Shown here in pieces: positions 33,108-41,900 of a stretch of 64,000 nucleotides of DNA. The translations under genes were made by a program, and so were the position numbers. Under the pieces are notes generated by a model that made no database searches, was not told the DNA's origin, and was given only the letters and a program-made list of their open reading frames with translations. Positions within the stretch are counted from its first letter, which is position 1. Each line of letters begins with the position of its first letter. Source of the stretch: Halalkalicoccus sp. CGA53 (lineage in GTDB: Archaea; Halobacteriota; Halobacteria; Halobacteriales; Halalkalicoccaceae); NCBI RefSeq assembly GCF_036429475.1, contig NZ_CP144125.1, positions 3,117,521 through 3,181,520 on the forward strand. Direction: 5' to 3'.

Positions 33108-34070
33108 ATGCGAATCGGGATAGCCGGAGCCGGGTTCATGGCCGAGACACATCTCGCGGGGTACGCCGAGATGGACGTGGAGGTAGTCGGCGTCGCCGCG
33201 CCGAGCGATCCGAGACGGTTCGTCGAAGGACACGGCCTCGACGCGAACCCCTACACGGACGTCGCGAGTATGTGTGCGACCGAGGAGATCGACGCGCTCG
33301 ACGTTTGTACGCCGACGCACACACACGTCGACGCCGTCCGGTGTGCTGGTGATGCTAACGCCGCGGTGTTCGTCGAGAAGCCGATCGCAAACACCCTCGA
33401 CGGGGCGCGTGAGATCGCTGACGTGGTCGAACGAGCAGACCTAGCGTTCATGGCCGGGCACGTGCTCCGGTTTTTCCCGGAGTACGCGACGGCGGCCGAA
33501 CTCGACATCGGCACCCCCGGAGTCGCGCGGGCTCGGCGGCTCTCTCCGTTTCCCGAGTGGGGTTCGGAGGACTGGTTCGCGGACCGGAAGAAAAGCGGCG
33601 GGATCTTCGTCGACCTCGCCATTCATGACCTGGACTACCTCCGGTGGTGTTGGGGGGAGGTCGAACGGGTCTTCGCTCGCCGCCACCGCGAACCACGCGC
33701 GGAGCACGGCTTCGTCACGCTCCGCTTCGAGGAGGGGGCCGTCGGGTACGTGGAAGCCTCCTGGGCACAGCCTGAGTCTCGCGCGTTCACGAGCGAACTC
33801 GAACTCGCGGGTGATGCGGGGCTGGTCGAGTTCTCGACCGACGGCGACTCCCCCTATCGACAGTGGACCGAAGCAGGCGAGCTGGTCGAGAGCCCGCACG
33901 CGAAGGGGGGCTACCGACGCGAACTGGAACACTTCGTCTCGTGTGTCGAATCGGGAACCGACCCCGCGGTCGGGGTACAAGACGCGACCGAAGCGCTCCG
34001 ACTGGCGCTCGCCGCCGAGCGATCGGCCGATCGAAACCGACCAGTCACCGTATCGGAGGTGGTCGCGTGA
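33108..34070 (+). CDS. Gfo/Idh/MocA-family oxidoreductase
   Basis: A 320-residue NAD(P)-dependent sugar or polyol dehydrogenase. The Rossmann motif is intact (IGIAGAGFMAETHL) and the EKPIANT motif near residue 89 carries the family's conserved Lys. The C-terminal alpha/beta domain holds the His-containing segment FVDLAIHDLDYLRW near 175. It is the first of three same-strand sugar-type genes. Substrate could be an inositol, amino sugar or uronate; nothing in the sequence decides this. Confidence 0.9.
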   Translation: MRIGIAGAGFMAETHLAGYAEMDVEVVGVAAPSDPRRFVEGHGLDANPYTDVASMCATEEIDALDVCTPTHTHVDAVRCAGDANAAVFVEKPIANTLDGAREIADVVERADLAFMAGHVLRFFPEYATAAELDIGTPGVARARRLSPFPEWGSEDWFADRKKSGGIFVDLAIHDLDYLRWCWGEVERVFARRHREPRAEHGFVTLRFEEGAVGYVEASWAQPESRAFTSELELAGDAGLVEFSTDGDSPYRQWTEAGELVESPHAKGGYRRELEHFVSCVESGTDPAVGVQDATEALRLALAAERSADRNRPVTVSEVVA

Positions 34071-34125
34071 GCGAGCGACGTAATCAGACGCGGGCACGCC
34101 GGGACGTGGCCCCGGAGGTGCTCTC

Positions 34126-35115
34126 GTGAGTCTCGAGGTCGGAATCCTCTCGGCGGCCCACGTCCACACCGACGCGTACGCGGCGGAGCTCTCCGGGCGA
34201 GGCGACCTCTCGTTCGTCGGCGTCACCGACGAGGACGAAAAGCGAGGGAGCGCCTGTGCCGATCGACACGGAATCGAGTACGTGGCCGATCCGGACGAGT
34301 TGCTCGATCGAATCGACGCGGGCGTGATCTGTGCGCCGAACGCGGACCACCGGGCGTGGATCGATCGTGCCTGCGCGGCGGGTGTCCACGTCCTCTGCGA
34401 GAAGCCGCTCGCACCGACGCTCGAGGAGGCGAGTTCGATCGTCGACGTCTGGCGCGAGTCGGGGGTCCACGTGGGCGTGGCGATGCCGTTGCGCTTCAGC
34501 GAGGCCGCAAAGCGTGCGAAACGCGCGCTCGAGGACGGAGAGATCGGCCCGATCGGAGCGATCTCTGGGACGAACCGCGGGAAGATGCCCGGCGGCTGGT
34601 TCGTCGACCCGGAGCAGTCGGGCGGCGGCGCGGTGATGGACCACACCGTTCACATCGTCGACCTAGTCGAGCACCTCACCGACCGGTCGGTCGCGGAGGT
34701 GTACGCCGAGATCGACACGCGATTCCACGAGATCCCCGTGGAAGACGTGAACGTACTCTCGATGAGTCTCTCGGACGGCACACCCTTCCTGCTGGACGGT
34801 TCCTGGAGCAAGCCCGAGAGCTGGCACACCTGGGGCGATGCGACCGTCGAGTTCGTCGGCTCGGAGGGGGCGCTCGCGGTCGATACGACCGATCAGTCGG
34901 TCGTCCACACCGTTGCTTCGGGCTCTCAGGCTGGCGTCCACACCGTCTCGCACGCGACGGATACGTCGGCAGACCTGATTGCGGATTTCGTCGCGAGCGT
35001 TCGAGAGGACCGCGATCCGATGACCACACCGGAAGACGGACTACGGGCGGTCGCGGTCGTCGAGGCGGCTTACGAATCGGCAGAGAGGGATGAGCCCGTT
35101 GCCGTCGAGCTCTAA
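34126..35115 (+). CDS. Gfo/Idh/MocA-family protein with altered nucleotide motif
   Basis: A 329-residue Gfo/Idh/MocA-like protein from a GTG start preceded by GGAGGTG. The EKPLAPT motif near residue 92 and the C-terminal domain (GGGAVMDHTVHIVDLV near 166) are typical. The N-terminal strand-loop reads VGILSAAHVHTDAY, where the canonical glycine-rich GxGxxG is replaced by a Ser/Ala/His-rich loop. A subfamily with this loop exists. NAD binding may differ, or the protein may act on a bound cofactor. It probably works with the preceding paralogue. Confidence 0.87.
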   Translation: MSLEVGILSAAHVHTDAYAAELSGRGDLSFVGVTDEDEKRGSACADRHGIEYVADPDELLDRIDAGVICAPNADHRAWIDRACAAGVHVLCEKPLAPTLEEASSIVDVWRESGVHVGVAMPLRFSEAAKRAKRALEDGEIGPIGAISGTNRGKMPGGWFVDPEQSGGGAVMDHTVHIVDLVEHLTDRSVAEVYAEIDTRFHEIPVEDVNVLSMSLSDGTPFLLDGSWSKPESWHTWGDATVEFVGSEGALAVDTTDQSVVHTVASGSQAGVHTVSHATDTSADLIADFVASVREDRDPMTTPEDGLRAVAVVEAAYESAERDEPVAVEL

Positions 35116-35262
35116 ACCACCTTCGAGACCCACTGACCTATCTACCGGTCGAGACTCCGAGCCCGACAGAGCGAGCTTCGATCGGAACAGTTCTCGGCGA
35201 TCGGTCGTGGCATCAGGTCGGTGACCAGAACGTTTTCACTCACCGAGCGCGCGCGGGTAGCC

Positions 35263-36084
35263 ATGTCGCTCAGTTTGCTCGTCATCGGTGCTCACCCGGA
35301 CGATCCCGATATCAAGGCCGGGGGACTCGCGTGTGCGGGTGCGGCCGCCGGCCACGACGTCCTGTTCGTCTCGATGACCGACGGGCGGGGTGGCCACCAC
35401 GAGGACCACGGCGAAGGGCTCGTGAGGAGGCGGCGCGAAGAGGCGGCTGCCGCGGCAGCGACTGCCGGGATATCCTACCGAGTGCTCGACACGCCGGACG
35501 GACGGCTCCGACCAACCCTCGACCGACGCGAGGAGCTCGTCCGGCTGATCCGCGAGACCGACCCGGACGTGGTCTTCACCCATCGAACGAACGACTACCA
35601 CCCGGATCACCGCTACACCTCCCAGCTGGTTCGCGATGCGGCCTACACCGTGACCGTCCCGAACGTCTGCCCCGAGACCCCGATACTGGAGACCAACCCC
35701 GTTTTCGCGTACCTCCTCGACACGTTCGCCCGTCCGAACCCGTTCGAGCCGGAGCTCTTCGTCCCGATCGACGAGGAGGCCCTCGAACGGAAGTACGACA
35801 TGCTCGACTGTCACGAATCACAGATGTATGAGTGGCTTCCCTACAACAAGGGTAACCTGGACGCGGTGCCGGAAGGCGGTGAGGCGAGACGTACCTGGCT
35901 GGAGTCGGATCCACACCCCGGACTGCGGAAGATGCGGGAGGCAGCCGACCGGTTCCGCGACGGACTGATCGAACGGTTCGGAGCGGAGCGTGGCCGTGCC
36001 ATCGAGTACGTCGAGGCGTTCGAGATCTCGGAGTACGGGAGTCCCCTCTCCCTGGAAGTCGAAGAGGAACTCTCCTCACTGTAG
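35263..36084 (+). CDS. PIG-L/LmbE-family N-acyl deacetylase
   Basis: A 273-residue zinc-dependent deacetylase. The metal motif is GAHPDDPDIKAGG near residue 8, and a second His set HPDHRYTS lies near 120. The family removes N-acetyl groups from GlcNAc-type sugars and related conjugates. ATG 35263 (MSLSLLVIGAHPDD) is the natural start, with a TATA-like CGTTTTCAC about 25-30 bp upstream. Following two Gfo/Idh/MocA genes on the same strand, it suggests amino-sugar catabolism or processing. Confidence 0.9.
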   Translation: MSLSLLVIGAHPDDPDIKAGGLACAGAAAGHDVLFVSMTDGRGGHHEDHGEGLVRRRREEAAAAAATAGISYRVLDTPDGRLRPTLDRREELVRLIRETDPDVVFTHRTNDYHPDHRYTSQLVRDAAYTVTVPNVCPETPILETNPVFAYLLDTFARPNPFEPELFVPIDEEALERKYDMLDCHESQMYEWLPYNKGNLDAVPEGGEARRTWLESDPHPGLRKMREAADRFRDGLIERFGAERGRAIEYVEAFEISEYGSPLSLEVEEELSSL

Positions 36085-36296
36085 CCGGACAGAGCCCGCG
36101 GCCTGATCGGGAGAGAGGACTGCTCGTCTGCGGTCACTCACCGACTCGAATCACGTCGCATCCGACCCGGTCCAGCGTCTCCTTCCCGGAATCTATCCGT
36201 ATCCCTTCCGACCGTCCGTCACGGTCGATACGGGCGAGCTAGTCGGGCGAGGCTCCGCGTAGTGCTACGTATCCCGACAGTCCCAAGAACCGAACA

Positions 36297-36305
36297 CCTA
36301 TAGAT
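36297..36305 (+). promoter_or_regulatory. TATA box of the epimerase gene
   Basis: CCTATAGAT lies 21-29 bp upstream of the ATG at 36326, giving a likely leaderless transcript. Confidence 0.55.
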
Positions 36306-36325
36306 CCGGATGGAATGTAGATCGC

Positions 36326-37309
36326 ATGAATAATCTCGGAGATCACGTCCTCGTGACGGGCGGTGCGGGGTTCATCGGTTCGCACCTCGTCGACCGACTC
36401 GCCGACGCCGGGCACAGGGTGACCGTCGTGGACGACCTCTCGGGCGGCACCCACGAGTGGCTTCCCGAGGGCACGACGCTCGTGGAGGGAGACCTCACGG
36501 AGCGGGCGGTCGTCGAACGGGCGCTCACGGAGGACGTCGACTTCGTCTTCCACCTCGCCGCCTCGAAGCGGGTCGACACCGACCGGCCGCGCGAGCAGTT
36601 CGAGCGGAACAGCGAGATGACGTACAACGTCCTCGAACGGATGGACGAGGTCGGGGTCGAGCGACTGGGGTACACCTCCTCGTCGACCGTCTACGGTGAC
36701 GCTCCCCGGCCGACGCCGGAGGACTACGCCCCGCTGCACCCGATCAGCGTCTACGGGGCGAGCAAACTCGCCGACGAGGGGCTGATCTCGACGTACGCTC
36801 ACTCTCACGGGCTCCGGGCGTGGACGTTCAGGTTCGCGAACATCGTCGGACCAAGGCTCAGGGGGGCGGTGATCCCCGACTTCATCGAGAAGCTCCGGGC
36901 GGACCCCGAAACCCTCGAGATCCTCGGAAACGGCCGCCAGGAGAAGTCGTTCATGCACGTCTCCGACTGCATCGACGCGATGGCCTACGCGATCGGTCAC
37001 GCCGACCGGCCGATGAACGTCCACAACCTGGGCACCCGAACGACGACGTCGGTCACGTCCATCGCGGATATCGTCGCGGACGCGATGGGTCTCGATCCGA
37101 CCTACGAGTACACCGGCGGCGACCGGGGCTGGACAGGCGACGTCCCGAAGATGTGTCTCTCGATCCAGAAACTCGCCGTGCTGGGCTACGAGCCCGAACT
37201 CTCGAGCGACGAGGCGGTCCGCCGGGCGGCAGAGGAGCTCCTGGAGGGGATCGCAAACGATCGGGACGTCCCACAGGCGGTGTCGGAGCCCCCGCGGTCG
37301 GACGGCTGA
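36326..37309 (+). CDS. NAD-dependent epimerase/dehydratase (extended SDR, GalE-like)
   Basis: A 327-residue nucleotide-sugar enzyme. The NAD-binding motif is TGGAGFIGSHL near residue 10. The catalytic triad is seen as SSSTVYGD near 121 and YGASK near 147 (Tyr-x-x-x-Lys). The length and the C-terminal substrate domain (VGPRLRGAVIPDFIEKL) fit UDP-glucose 4-epimerase-like enzymes. It probably serves nucleotide-sugar supply for protein glycosylation or polysaccharides. The sugar substrate cannot be fixed. Confidence 0.92.
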   Translation: MNNLGDHVLVTGGAGFIGSHLVDRLADAGHRVTVVDDLSGGTHEWLPEGTTLVEGDLTERAVVERALTEDVDFVFHLAASKRVDTDRPREQFERNSEMTYNVLERMDEVGVERLGYTSSSTVYGDAPRPTPEDYAPLHPISVYGASKLADEGLISTYAHSHGLRAWTFRFANIVGPRLRGAVIPDFIEKLRADPETLEILGNGRQEKSFMHVSDCIDAMAYAIGHADRPMNVHNLGTRTTTSVTSIADIVADAMGLDPTYEYTGGDRGWTGDVPKMCLSIQKLAVLGYEPELSSDEAVRRAAEELLEGIANDRDVPQAVSEPPRSDG

Positions 37310-37545
37310 TCCGACCGGAGGGGCTCGAACCCGCATCGATCGACACCCGGGTCCAGCCGTGTCACGCCCGGTAGACGACGGCCCTGGCTCAGGCGGCTCG
37401 GCGAGGAGCGGAACCGATTCCTCGGTACCGGGTCCCGGACCGACCAGGGCGTCGGAGAGCCCCTCTCGACGGTCAGGGGGGAGTAGCAACGCCGGGGCTT
37501 CCCCTTCGATCGACTCGGAATGGGCTCGACGAACTTTCCGGCGGA

Positions 37546-38001
37546 TCAGGTCTCGACCCGGACGAACGTCACCGGACAGGGTGCGGTCAGCAACACTTCC
37601 TGGGCGGTGGAGCCGAAGACCGCCTTCCCGCTGGGTCGTCGCTGGCGTCCGCCGATGATCACCCGATCCGCCCCGAGCGTCGACGCGAGCTCCGTGATGC
37701 GCTCGGCGCGATCGCCGACCACGCCACGGATCTCGTGGTCGATCTCCATCGCGTTCATCGCGCCGACGAGTTCGCGGATCGTCGCGTGGCGGTCTGCGAC
37801 CTCGTCCGGGGTCGCCTCCTCGCTGTCCCGGTCGATGTGGAGTTCGCCGAGCAGCTCGTCGTACTCCTCCTCGGTGAAAACGTGGGCCAGCACGACCGTC
37901 GCGCCGGCCGGCGCTGCCACTTCGATCGCCGCCTCTGCGAGCTGCTCGACGCGTCCGGAGTCCTTCGGCCCGACCGCCAGCAGGATCGTTTCGAGCGTCA
38001 T
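37546..38001 (-). CDS. Single-domain universal stress protein UspA
   Basis: A 151-residue Usp protein starting MTLETILLAVGPKDSG at ATG 38001. The nucleotide-binding segment is IIGGRQRRPSGKAVFGST, which fits G-2x-G-9x-G-S/T with a small spacing change, so ATP binding is likely. A TATA-like GTTTTATGG sits 23-31 bp upstream. It is transcribed alone. Confidence 0.9.
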   Translation of the reverse strand: MTLETILLAVGPKDSGRVEQLAEAAIEVAAPAGATVVLAHVFTEEEYDELLGELHIDRDSEEATPDEVADRHATIRELVGAMNAMEIDHEIRGVVGDRAERITELASTLGADRVIIGGRQRRPSGKAVFGSTAQEVLLTAPCPVTFVRVET

Positions 38002-38023
38002 GCTATCTATGCACAGTGAGACA

Positions 38024-38032
38024 CCATAAAAC
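38024..38032 (-). promoter_or_regulatory. TATA box of the UspA gene
   Basis: On the minus strand the sequence GTTTTATGG lies 23-31 bp before the start at 38001, consistent with a leaderless transcript. The remaining intergenic stretch to 38369 shows no convincing gene. Confidence 0.6.
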
Positions 38033-38402
38033 TCCAGTTCGGACGGCGCGCGACGGCTTCCGGAGCGACCCCCGAGGACGACCCGTCGCGTGGCTCGATT
38101 GAGTCCCCCGGATGCGCGCTCGGGGGTGGCGAACGCGAAGGTACCGGCCGCGGCCGACGCTCCGGTCACCGACTCGTGTCCCCGGGCCGTCAGCCGTCCG
38201 GTCGGATTCGAGAACCGTCTCCCCGTGAGAGAGAGTCGCTGGCAGCAGCCTGATGGGAACCCCATACTGTCGGCCTACCGGGAGTGACGGTGCTCGACAG
38301 CTCGAGAGGGCGGACGCCCGACGACGACACACGGCCGAGAACGCGAACAGGTCCCGGAACCGTAGAAAAATTTAATGATTAATCGTGTTGTATAGATCCG
38401 CC

Positions 38403-38624
38403 ATGGAGTACGATCCATCGCGAACGACCGGACGTGGAAAGACGCTGGGACACTCGTCGACCCCGGGAGGAAGCGTGCTCCCGACGAGGGAGGTGGCGCC
38501 GTTTGTCGGGAGACCGTCACTAACGAGGTACGCGAACTGGGAGGACCGCCGTGACGTGATGCGTCACAGCGCCGCCGAGGCGCGGGCGCTCAGGGCGGGC
38601 CGGAGAGGGAGGAGACCGTCGTAG
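38403..38624 (+). CDS. Possible small basic protein, 73 aa
   Basis: A 73-codon frame from ATG 38403 (MEYDPSRTTGRGK) with an AT-rich TTTAATGA TATA-like box at 38370-38377 placed 26-33 bp upstream. The peptide is Arg-rich and unlike typical acidic haloarchaeal proteins, and no motif is visible. The promoter supports transcription more strongly than the composition supports translation. Confidence 0.3.
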   Translation: MEYDPSRTTGRGKTLGHSSTPGGSVLPTREVAPFVGRPSLTRYANWEDRRDVMRHSAAEARALRAGRRGRRPS

Positions 38625-38837
38625 GGTGCTCCGGTGTACGGGCACGGTCCCGATGAGAGCGTGAGGGGCAGTTCGATTCGAGGTTTCCGGTTCGTTCCGC
38701 GCCGACGGTGTGCGTCGGAACCCGATCCTCGGTGAGAGCGATCGCCACTCGATCCGGGGAGTTCCAGGCAATTCCGTGGGGCTCACGAACACTCAAGCCT
38801 GCCTCGGCTGAAGGGGCGAGTCGTTCGGGAACCCGCC

Positions 38838-40040
38838 GTGCGCTCAGCCACACACCACCTCCGCGAAGCGAACCGACACTGGCGGGACGGCCGCGGGAAG
38901 ATACTGGCCGCCATCGCGGCCGGGTGGGCGCTCTCGATCGGCGTTCGGCTGGCCTATCCGGTCATGCTCCCCTACCTGCAGACCGCCTACGGGCTCACGC
39001 TCACGACCGCCGGCTTGCTGTTGAGCGTCCTCTGGATCGCCTACGCGCTCGGCCAGCTCCCGGGGGGTCTGCTCGCCGACCGGATCGGCGAGGGGACGAC
39101 GATGGTCCTGAGCATGGCGCTCGCGGCGGGGACGCTCACGCTCGTGATCGTCGGGGCGAGCGCCCCGGTGCTCTTTCTCGCGACGGCGCTGTTCGGTTTC
39201 GCGACGGCGCTGTTCGGCGTCGTCCGGATCACCGCGATCTCCGCCGTCTACCCTGAGCGGATCGGGACCGCCTTCGGGCTGATCTCTGCGGCAGGTGACG
39301 TCGGGAACACGCTCTTTCCGCCCGCCGCCGGCCTCGTCGCCGCGGCGGTCGCCTGGCAGCTCGGCTTCGGGCTCGCGGTCCCGATGTTCGCGCTCGTCGC
39401 GCTCGCCGTCTGGGTCGTCGTCCCCGCCCGGACCTCCGAGGAGACGCCCGGGGAGGGGCTCTCGCTCGACGCCGCTCGCTACCTCCTCGGAGAGCTGCAC
39501 GAGCGCCCGATCCTGCTCGCGCTGGCGTTCCAGATCGTCGGCGTCTCCGTCTGGAACGCCTTCACGGGCTTCTTCCCGACCTACCTGATCGACGTGAAGG
39601 GGCTCTCCGCGACCGTCGCCGGTGGGGTCTTCGCGCTCTACTTCGCGCTCGGGATCGTGATCAAGCCGTTTTCGGGCACCGCCTACGACCGGATCGGTGC
39701 GCGCGTCTCGCTGGTCGTCATCTGTCTCGTCTCGGGCACCGGTCTGGTGGCGCTCACGCTCGTAGAGGGGTTCTGGCCGGTCGTCGCCGTCACCGCGCTC
39801 CTGAGCGCGATGCTCGGACGGGGGACGATCACCCTCTCGTACCTGACGGTCGCGCTCGCCGACGACGTGCTCAACACCGGTCTCGGCACCCTACGAACGA
39901 TCTACATGACCGTCGGCGCGGCGAGCCCGCTGCTGTTCGGGGCGATCGCCGACCTCGGCTTCTTCGACGAGGCGTTTCTCGTACTCGCCGTCCTGACCGG
40001 GCTGTCGATCCCGCTCGTTCTGGCTCTCCCCGAGGTCTGA
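38838..40040 (+). CDS. Major facilitator superfamily (MFS) transporter
   Basis: A 400-residue, 12-helix MFS permease from a GTG start. The loop between helices 2 and 3 carries the MFS motif A as GGLLADRIGEG near residue 75, and a related block follows in the second half (KPFSGTAYDRIGARVS). Helices are spread evenly over both halves. No substrate-specific signature is evident. It does not appear to share an operon with its neighbours. Confidence 0.87.
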   Translation: MRSATHHLREANRHWRDGRGKILAAIAAGWALSIGVRLAYPVMLPYLQTAYGLTLTTAGLLLSVLWIAYALGQLPGGLLADRIGEGTTMVLSMALAAGTLTLVIVGASAPVLFLATALFGFATALFGVVRITAISAVYPERIGTAFGLISAAGDVGNTLFPPAAGLVAAAVAWQLGFGLAVPMFALVALAVWVVVPARTSEETPGEGLSLDAARYLLGELHERPILLALAFQIVGVSVWNAFTGFFPTYLIDVKGLSATVAGGVFALYFALGIVIKPFSGTAYDRIGARVSLVVICLVSGTGLVALTLVEGFWPVVAVTALLSAMLGRGTITLSYLTVALADDVLNTGLGTLRTIYMTVGAASPLLFGAIADLGFFDEAFLVLAVLTGLSIPLVLALPEV

Positions 40041-40101
40041 TCCCGAGCAGGTCCGATCGGTGGGAGTTATTATCGGTCGTTCGTGATACTCCGAGTGAGC
40101 T

Positions 40102-40449
40102 ATGGCGACGACGAAGGAGATACTGGACCACCACTGGGCGGCGTTCACCGAACAGGACCTCGAGGCGATCATGGAGGACTACGTCGACGGATCGGTCGTT
40201 ATCACGAACATGGGGACGTACACCGGACTCTCGGAGATCGAGGGACTGTTCGAGAGCCTCTTCGGGGATCTCGGCCAGACGGGCTCGACCCTGAAGCTAG
40301 AACAGGAGGAGATCGACGGCGAACTCGCCTACGTCGTCTGGAACGGCGAGACGCCCGACAACAACTACGAGTTCTGCACCGATACGTTCCTCATCAGGGA
40401 CGATGCCATCGTCTCACAGACGTTCGCCGGGCTGGTCGAGCCGAAGTGA
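40102..40449 (+). CDS. SnoaL-like/NTF2-fold protein
   Basis: A 115-residue protein of the SnoaL/NTF2-like fold, beginning MATTKEILDHHWAAFTEQDLEAIMEDY, where the early His and the Asp/Tyr near the end of helix 2 are typical. The cone-shaped pocket of this fold binds small ligands or acts as an isomerase, hydrolase or storage domain. No specific reaction can be assigned. A TATA-like TTATTAT at 40067-40073 is placed about 30 bp before ATG 40102. Confidence 0.82.
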   Translation: MATTKEILDHHWAAFTEQDLEAIMEDYVDGSVVITNMGTYTGLSEIEGLFESLFGDLGQTGSTLKLEQEEIDGELAYVVWNGETPDNNYEFCTDTFLIRDDAIVSQTFAGLVEPK

Positions 40450-40577
40450 GACCTACCGGCGAGGCGAACTCGGATCGACACCCGAAGCGACGTCGCGCCC
40501 ACCTGCTCTCACGCTCACACGAACTCCGAGGTTCCGGAACGCGAACGACTTAGACCGGGGGGTCGGTCCACGGGCAC

Positions 40578-41813
40578 ATGGCTTCCGACACCGATCTCGC
40601 CGAGGTATCCAGAGCCGTCGACGAACTCGAACGGGAGGCGGTCGAGTTCCTGCAGGCGATGGTTCGGACCCCGAGCGTCAACCCACCGGGTGAGTACACG
40701 GCGATCCTCGACCGCCTCCGCGAGCGGTACGAGGGTTACGGCTGGGAGGTCGACGTCGTCTGGGCTCCCGAGGAGCTGTGTTCGGAGCTCGGACTCGAGC
40801 ACCCGCGTCCGAACGTCCTCGCGTCCGTCTCCCGGGGCGAGGGGCCGACGATCGCGCTCAACGCCCACATCGACACGGTACCGGTCGACGAGTCGAAATG
40901 GAGCTACGACCCGTTCGGAGCGGAGATCGACGACGGGCGGCTCTACGGCCGGGGCGCTCGCGACTCGAAGGGACGGATCGCGGCGTACACGCTCGCCGCC
41001 CGCGCGCTCGAGGAGAGCGGTCTCCTTCCAGGAGACGCGACACTCGTGCTCGCGCTGACCGCCGACGAGGAGACTGGCGGCGAGGCGGGTGCCGGCTACG
41101 TCGTCGAGAGCGGTGCGCTCGAACCCGACTACGCCATCGTGGAGGGGAGTACCTACGCGGTCGAGTACGCCTCGTCCGGCGTGCTCACGTTCCGCGTCCA
41201 CGTCGACGGCGTCTCCGCACACGCCGGCCTCGAACCGGAGACGGGAGCGAACGCGGTCGTCGGTGCCTCGCGGATCGTCGCCGAACTCGACCGCTACGGG
41301 AGGGAACTCGCCGGAGCGGAGAGCACGGTGCCCGGCGTCGGGAGTGCGACCTGCACCCCCTCGGTGATCGACGGCGGCGTGAAGAGCAACGTGGTACCGT
41401 CGTCGTGTTCGGTCGTCGTCGATCGCCGGGTGCCGCCGGATCACGACGTCGAGAGCGCGGAACGGGAGTTCCGGGCCGTGGTAGAGGCGGTCGATCTTCC
41501 ACCGGGGACGACAGCAGCCGTGGAGACGCTTGGCGGGACGAAGCCGTTTCTCTCCGCCCCCGATGACCCCCACGTCCGAGCGGTCAAACGCAACGCGGAC
41601 GCGGTCTTCGGGGAGGTCCCGGTTCGCGGGACACGTGGCGGATCGGATGCCGGTCACTTCCACGCGGGCGGGGCCGCGACGCTCAAGTTCGGCCCCGGCG
41701 GGACGGACTCGAACGTCCACGGCCCGGACGAGAACCTCTCGCTCTCACAGCTCCGGGACGCGGCCGTCGTGGTGGCCGCGAGCGTTCGGGAGATCGCTCG
41801 CGGCGTGGACTGA
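40578..41813 (+). CDS. M20-family metallopeptidase/deacylase (ArgE/DapE-like)
   Basis: A 411-residue di-zinc hydrolase. Metal-binding motifs appear in order: NAHIDTVPVD near residue 95, GRGARDSKG near 129 (bridging Asp), TADEETGG near 158 (catalytic Glu) and GGSDAGHFH near 354. The dimerisation domain lies between (about 190-300). The family includes acetylornithine deacetylase, succinyl-diaminopimelate desuccinylase and carboxypeptidases; the exact substrate is open. It is convergent with a UspA gene across an unusual inverted repeat. Confidence 0.9.
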   Translation: MASDTDLAEVSRAVDELEREAVEFLQAMVRTPSVNPPGEYTAILDRLRERYEGYGWEVDVVWAPEELCSELGLEHPRPNVLASVSRGEGPTIALNAHIDTVPVDESKWSYDPFGAEIDDGRLYGRGARDSKGRIAAYTLAARALEESGLLPGDATLVLALTADEETGGEAGAGYVVESGALEPDYAIVEGSTYAVEYASSGVLTFRVHVDGVSAHAGLEPETGANAVVGASRIVAELDRYGRELAGAESTVPGVGSATCTPSVIDGGVKSNVVPSSCSVVVDRRVPPDHDVESAEREFRAVVEAVDLPPGTTAAVETLGGTKPFLSAPDDPHVRAVKRNADAVFGEVPVRGTRGGSDAGHFHAGGAATLKFGPGGTDSNVHGPDENLSLSQLRDAAVVVAASVREIARGVD

Positions 41814-41892
41814 TACGGACTGCTGTACCTGGGTACCGCTCGGACCGAGCGGTGGGTACCGGTCTGGCCGGTACGGACTACAGCAGTCCGTA
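41814..41892. terminator. Three-stem inverted repeat between convergent genes
   Basis: An outer pair of perfect 14-bp arms (41814-41827 and 41879-41892) encloses two further hairpins: ACCGCTCG-GAC-CGAGCGGT (41835-41853) and GTACCGG-TCTGG-CCGGTAC (41856-41874). The 79-bp element starts at the base after the M20 stop and ends just before the UspA stop. It should fold as a three-way junction in RNA from either strand. A bidirectional terminator or RNA-stability element is the likely role. There is no U-tract. Confidence 0.6.
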
Positions 41893-41900
41893 CGAGCCCG

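Noticed and set aside
36120-36260. A 34-codon minus-strand frame ending GKETLDRVGCDVIRVGE that looks somewhat protein-like
   Set aside because: It has no start codon after the preceding stop and uses several rare ATA/CGG codons. It may be a gene remnant but nothing supports an assignment.
37310-37380. A tRNA-like GGGTTCGAGCCC T-arm motif on the minus strand just past the epimerase stop
   Set aside because: The T-stem has a mismatch and no matching acceptor stem, D-arm or anticodon arm can be built upstream, so it is not a tRNA gene. A decayed tRNA 3' end is possible but unsupported.
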